NCBI RefSeq assembly: GCF_004798965.1
Contig: NZ_SDSD01000001.1
Coordinates: 434,001 to 498,000 of the forward strand
Length of the DNA stretch: 64,000 bases
Direction of reading: 5' to 3'
Source of the DNA: Onishia niordana
GTDB taxonomy: Bacteria; Pseudomonadota; Gammaproteobacteria; Pseudomonadales; Halomonadaceae
Position numbers and translations under genes: made by a program. Each line of letters begins with the position of its first letter. Within the stretch, counting starts at the first letter, position 1. This document shows positions 61,975 through 64,000 of the stretch, piece by piece. Under the pieces are notes generated by a model. It worked only from the letters and a program-made list of their open reading frames with translations. It did not search any database and was not told where the DNA came from.

Positions 61975-63623
61975 TGCCCATGCCATCGCTCGGTCGCGAA
62001 TCGCAGGCGAGCCAGGGTAGCCAGCGACGCTGGCTGCCCTTCATGAGCTGGCTGTGTCACCACTCCCCCGAGACGGTGCGCCGCGATGCCATGGCAGGCC
62101 TGACCGGTGCCGTCCTGGTGGTGCCGCAGGGCGTGGCCTATGCCATGCTCGCCGGCCTGCCGCCCCAGTACGGTCTGTACACGGCGATCGTACCCGCGGC
62201 ACTGGCCGCCTTGTTCGGCTCATCGAAGCAGATGGTCAGCGGCCCCACGGCCGCGCTATCGATCGCGCTGTTCGCCACCCTGCAGCCGATGGTAGAGGGT
62301 GGGGAAGCCGACTTCCTCTCGCTCGCCCTGACCCTGACCTTTCTGGTCGGCGTCTTTCAGCTGGCGTTGGGGGTCACGCGGCTCGGTGTGCTGGTCGACC
62401 TGGTGTCCCACTCCGTGGTCACCGGTTTCACCGCCGGGGCGGCAGTGATCATCGCCACCAGTCAACTGCCCTATGTGCTGGGGTTGTCGTCGCTGGACAG
62501 CAGCGGCTTCCTCGCGCTCTGGCCAGCGCTGCTGGCACACCTCGACCACGTGCACCCCGAGGCCCTGCTGGTCGCCGCGCTCACCCTTTGCCTGTGCCTG
62601 GCCATTCGCCGCTGGGCGCCCCGCTGGCCTGGCATGCTGGTGGCGCTGGCGGGCGCCTCGCTGCTCGCCGCCATCCTCGACCCCGGCGGTGACCAGATCC
62701 CCCGGATCATGGCGATGCCCAGCGGCCTGCCGCCGCTCTCAATGCCGGACCTGTCGCTTGAGACCGTGCAGATGCTGACCCCCGGCGCCGTCGCCCTGGG
62801 TCTGCTCGGGCTGGTCGAGGCAGCGGCGATATCGCGGGCCTTCGCGGCGCGCCACGGAGAGCGCGTGGATGCCAATCAGGAGTTCATCGGCCAGGGGTTG
62901 TCGAACCTCGCCGGTGCCTTCTTCTCGAGCTACATCTCATCGGGCTCCTTCACCCGCTCGGGCATCAATGCCAGTGCCGGGGCCGGCTCGCCACTCGCCG
63001 CGCTGCTATCGGCCATCATGCTGGTGCCGATCGTGCTGTTGGCGGCACCGCTGCTCGAGCACGTGCCGATGCCCGCCATGGGCGCCCTGCTGCTGCTGGT
63101 GGCCGTCAATCTGGTGGATCGGCACAGCATTCGGGAAGCCTTCGCGACCAGCCGGTCGGAAACCGCCGTCCTGCTGATCACCTTCGCTTCTACCCTGATG
63201 CTGGCTCTGGAGTTTGCCATCTACTTCGGCGTGCTGGCCTCGCTGACGCTCTACCTGCGTCGCACCACCCGTCCGCCGGTGGTGGCAAGTGAGCTGATCA
63301 ATGCCCCCCTCGGCCTCCAGGAGGCCCTGACGGCACCGGAGTGTGAAGTCATCAGGATCGATGGATCGCTGTTCTTCGGGGCCTGCGAGTCGGTGGCGCA
63401 ACGGCTCGAAAAAACCGCCCAGCCGAATCTGGTGATTCTTGCCGCGGGGATCAACTTCATCGATCTCAGCGGTATCCACCTGCTGCAACGACAGGCTCGC
63501 CGCTGCCGGGCGCAGGGCGGACGGCTCTATCTGGCCTGGCCCAAGCCCGATGTCGCGACCCGCCTGACACGCGCAGGCATCCACCAAGACACCCCGGCCC
63601 ATGACCACGTCATTACGCTGTAG
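61974..63623 (+). CDS. SulP-family anion transporter with STAS domain
   Basis: 549 residues. About 10-12 membrane helices; GAVLVVPQGVAYAMLAGLPPQ near residue 45 and GLSNLAGAFFSSYISSGSFTRSGIN near 305 are SulP hallmarks. C-terminal STAS domain near 455-540 (VIRIDGSLFFGACESV, and FIDLSGIHLLQRQAR). Coupled to betC by an overlapping start, so it probably moves choline-O-sulfate inward or sulfate outward; neither can be decided from sequence. Confidence 0.92.
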   Translation: MPMPSLGRESQASQGSQRRWLPFMSWLCHHSPETVRRDAMAGLTGAVLVVPQGVAYAMLAGLPPQYGLYTAIVPAALAALFGSSKQMVSGPTAALSIALFATLQPMVEGGEADFLSLALTLTFLVGVFQLALGVTRLGVLVDLVSHSVVTGFTAGAAVIIATSQLPYVLGLSSLDSSGFLALWPALLAHLDHVHPEALLVAALTLCLCLAIRRWAPRWPGMLVALAGASLLAAILDPGGDQIPRIMAMPSGLPPLSMPDLSLETVQMLTPGAVALGLLGLVEAAAISRAFAARHGERVDANQEFIGQGLSNLAGAFFSSYISSGSFTRSGINASAGAGSPLAALLSAIMLVPIVLLAAPLLEHVPMPAMGALLLLVAVNLVDRHSIREAFATSRSETAVLLITFASTLMLALEFAIYFGVLASLTLYLRRTTRPPVVASELINAPLGLQEALTAPECEVIRIDGSLFFGACESVAQRLEKTAQPNLVILAAGINFIDLSGIHLLQRQARRCRAQGGRLYLAWPKPDVATRLTRAGIHQDTPAHDHVITL

Positions 63624-63840
63624 GAGGCATTGAATGACACGACGACCGTTGACCCCTGACTTCATGCAACGAGGAAAGCCCGGCGCTCACTCCCCACTCG
63701 CAGATAGACGATGCCGGCGCCTTCAGCAACGCCACCGAGGAGGCTTCCAGACCGGAAGAGGCCGGCACCCGCGCAACATGATGAGCGTTGCATGAGGAAA
63801 CACCCGACTGTCCTACCCCTAACAATAAGGAGAAGCACCC
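63624..63840 (+). other. Intergenic gap with a possible 53-codon reading frame
   Basis: 217 bp between the SulP and BCCT genes. An ATG at 63634 has AGGAGG 6 bp upstream and opens a 53-codon, Arg-rich frame ending at TGA 63793-63795; no family was recognised. The strong ribosome site is the only support. AAGGAG for the next gene lies at 63826-63831. Confidence 0.25.
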
Positions 63841-64000
63841 ATGAGTCTTCCTAACGAACCGGTACCTCCTACGACAGCGTCGTTGGCAACCGACGACATG
63901 CAGACCGATTACACCGTCGGCCAGGACAATATCGAAGGCCGTCTCGGCCCCTTCGACTTCGATGTCCATAACCGGGTCTTCGTTGTCTCGGCGATCGCCT
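63841..64000 (+). CDS. BCCT-family transporter (choline/betaine), N-terminus only
   Basis: The frame opens at ATG 63841 with AAGGAG upstream and runs off the window after 53 codons. After an acidic, disordered N-terminus the sequence DYTVGQDNIEGRLGPFDFDV, HNRVFVVSAIA is typical of the start of BCCT carriers just before the first helix. Given betC and SulP upstream, it probably imports choline or glycine betaine. The rest of the gene is outside the window. Confidence 0.85.
   Translation, partial: MSLPNEPVPPTTASLATDDMQTDYTVGQDNIEGRLGPFDFDVHNRVFVVSAIA

Overview
The window is high-GC gammaproteobacterial chromosome. Halomonas or a close halophilic relative fits best: choline and glycine-betaine metabolism genes at both ends (betA tail, betC, a BCCT carrier), two TRAP carriers, one with a UspA partner, a phasin, and many strongly acidic proteins. 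This assignment is inferred from protein sequence and gene content; there is no rRNA in the window.

Layout. 1-353: 3' end of choline dehydrogenase. 522-7355: fructose PTS operon fruBKA with divergent fruR and two FruR/Cra-type operators. 7402-10242: hybrid histidine kinase with a periplasmic molybdopterin-fold partner. 10315-12078: MOSC protein and a DUF2189 membrane protein. 12372-16524: TAXI-type TRAP operon with a UspA protein. 16913-18423: macrodomain and histone-deacetylase-family pair. 19041-21908: DctPQM TRAP operon. 22217-26348: EamA carrier, DUF192 protein and modABC. 26501-30097: EAL-CBS-GGDEF protein and an ABC-F ATPase (ybiT). 30195-35451: LysR/quinone reductase, a MocR regulator, two GNATs and a PaiB-like protein. 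35568-35957: phasin with palindromic upstream sites. 36128-40645: two-component system, a secreted Met-rich repeat protein, a cytochrome b and a Tat-exported molybdenum oxidoreductase. 40655-43093: an AT-rich OLD-family nuclease between decayed phage genes. 43407-48267: branched-chain amino-acid ABC transporter with convergent livK. 48533-51668: aaeXAB-like efflux set. 51776-52498: GST. 52772-59332: glycolate utilisation (LldP-type permease plus glcDEFG). 59433-64000: choline-O-sulfate locus (LysR, betC, SulP carrier, BCCT carrier).

The most interesting part is 36128-40645. A regulator/kinase pair faces a short exported protein in which about one mature residue in five is methionine. Next come a membrane cytochrome b and a sulfite-oxidase-fold enzyme with the molybdenum-binding cysteine. 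The set resembles the MrpX/YedY-type scheme, in which a Met-rich periplasmic peptide absorbs hypochlorite and is re-reduced by a molybdenum methionine sulfoxide reductase. Here it is paired with a two-component system. The second is the OLD-like nuclease: it sits next to a fragment readable as the C-terminus of phage late-control protein gpD, with a frameshift and two in-frame stops, which suggests a collapsed prophage that kept its defence gene.

Regulatory sites found by eye include paired Cra-like operators, paired ATTGGT-N3-ACCAAT operators upstream of both glycolate units, TTGCA-type palindromes upstream of the phasin, and an 11-bp-period direct repeat next to the response regulator. Several intergenic gaps carry short tandem repeats. 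I saw no tRNA, rRNA, CRISPR array, insertion sequence or replication origin. All family calls are from reading the translated sequences; no database search was run.
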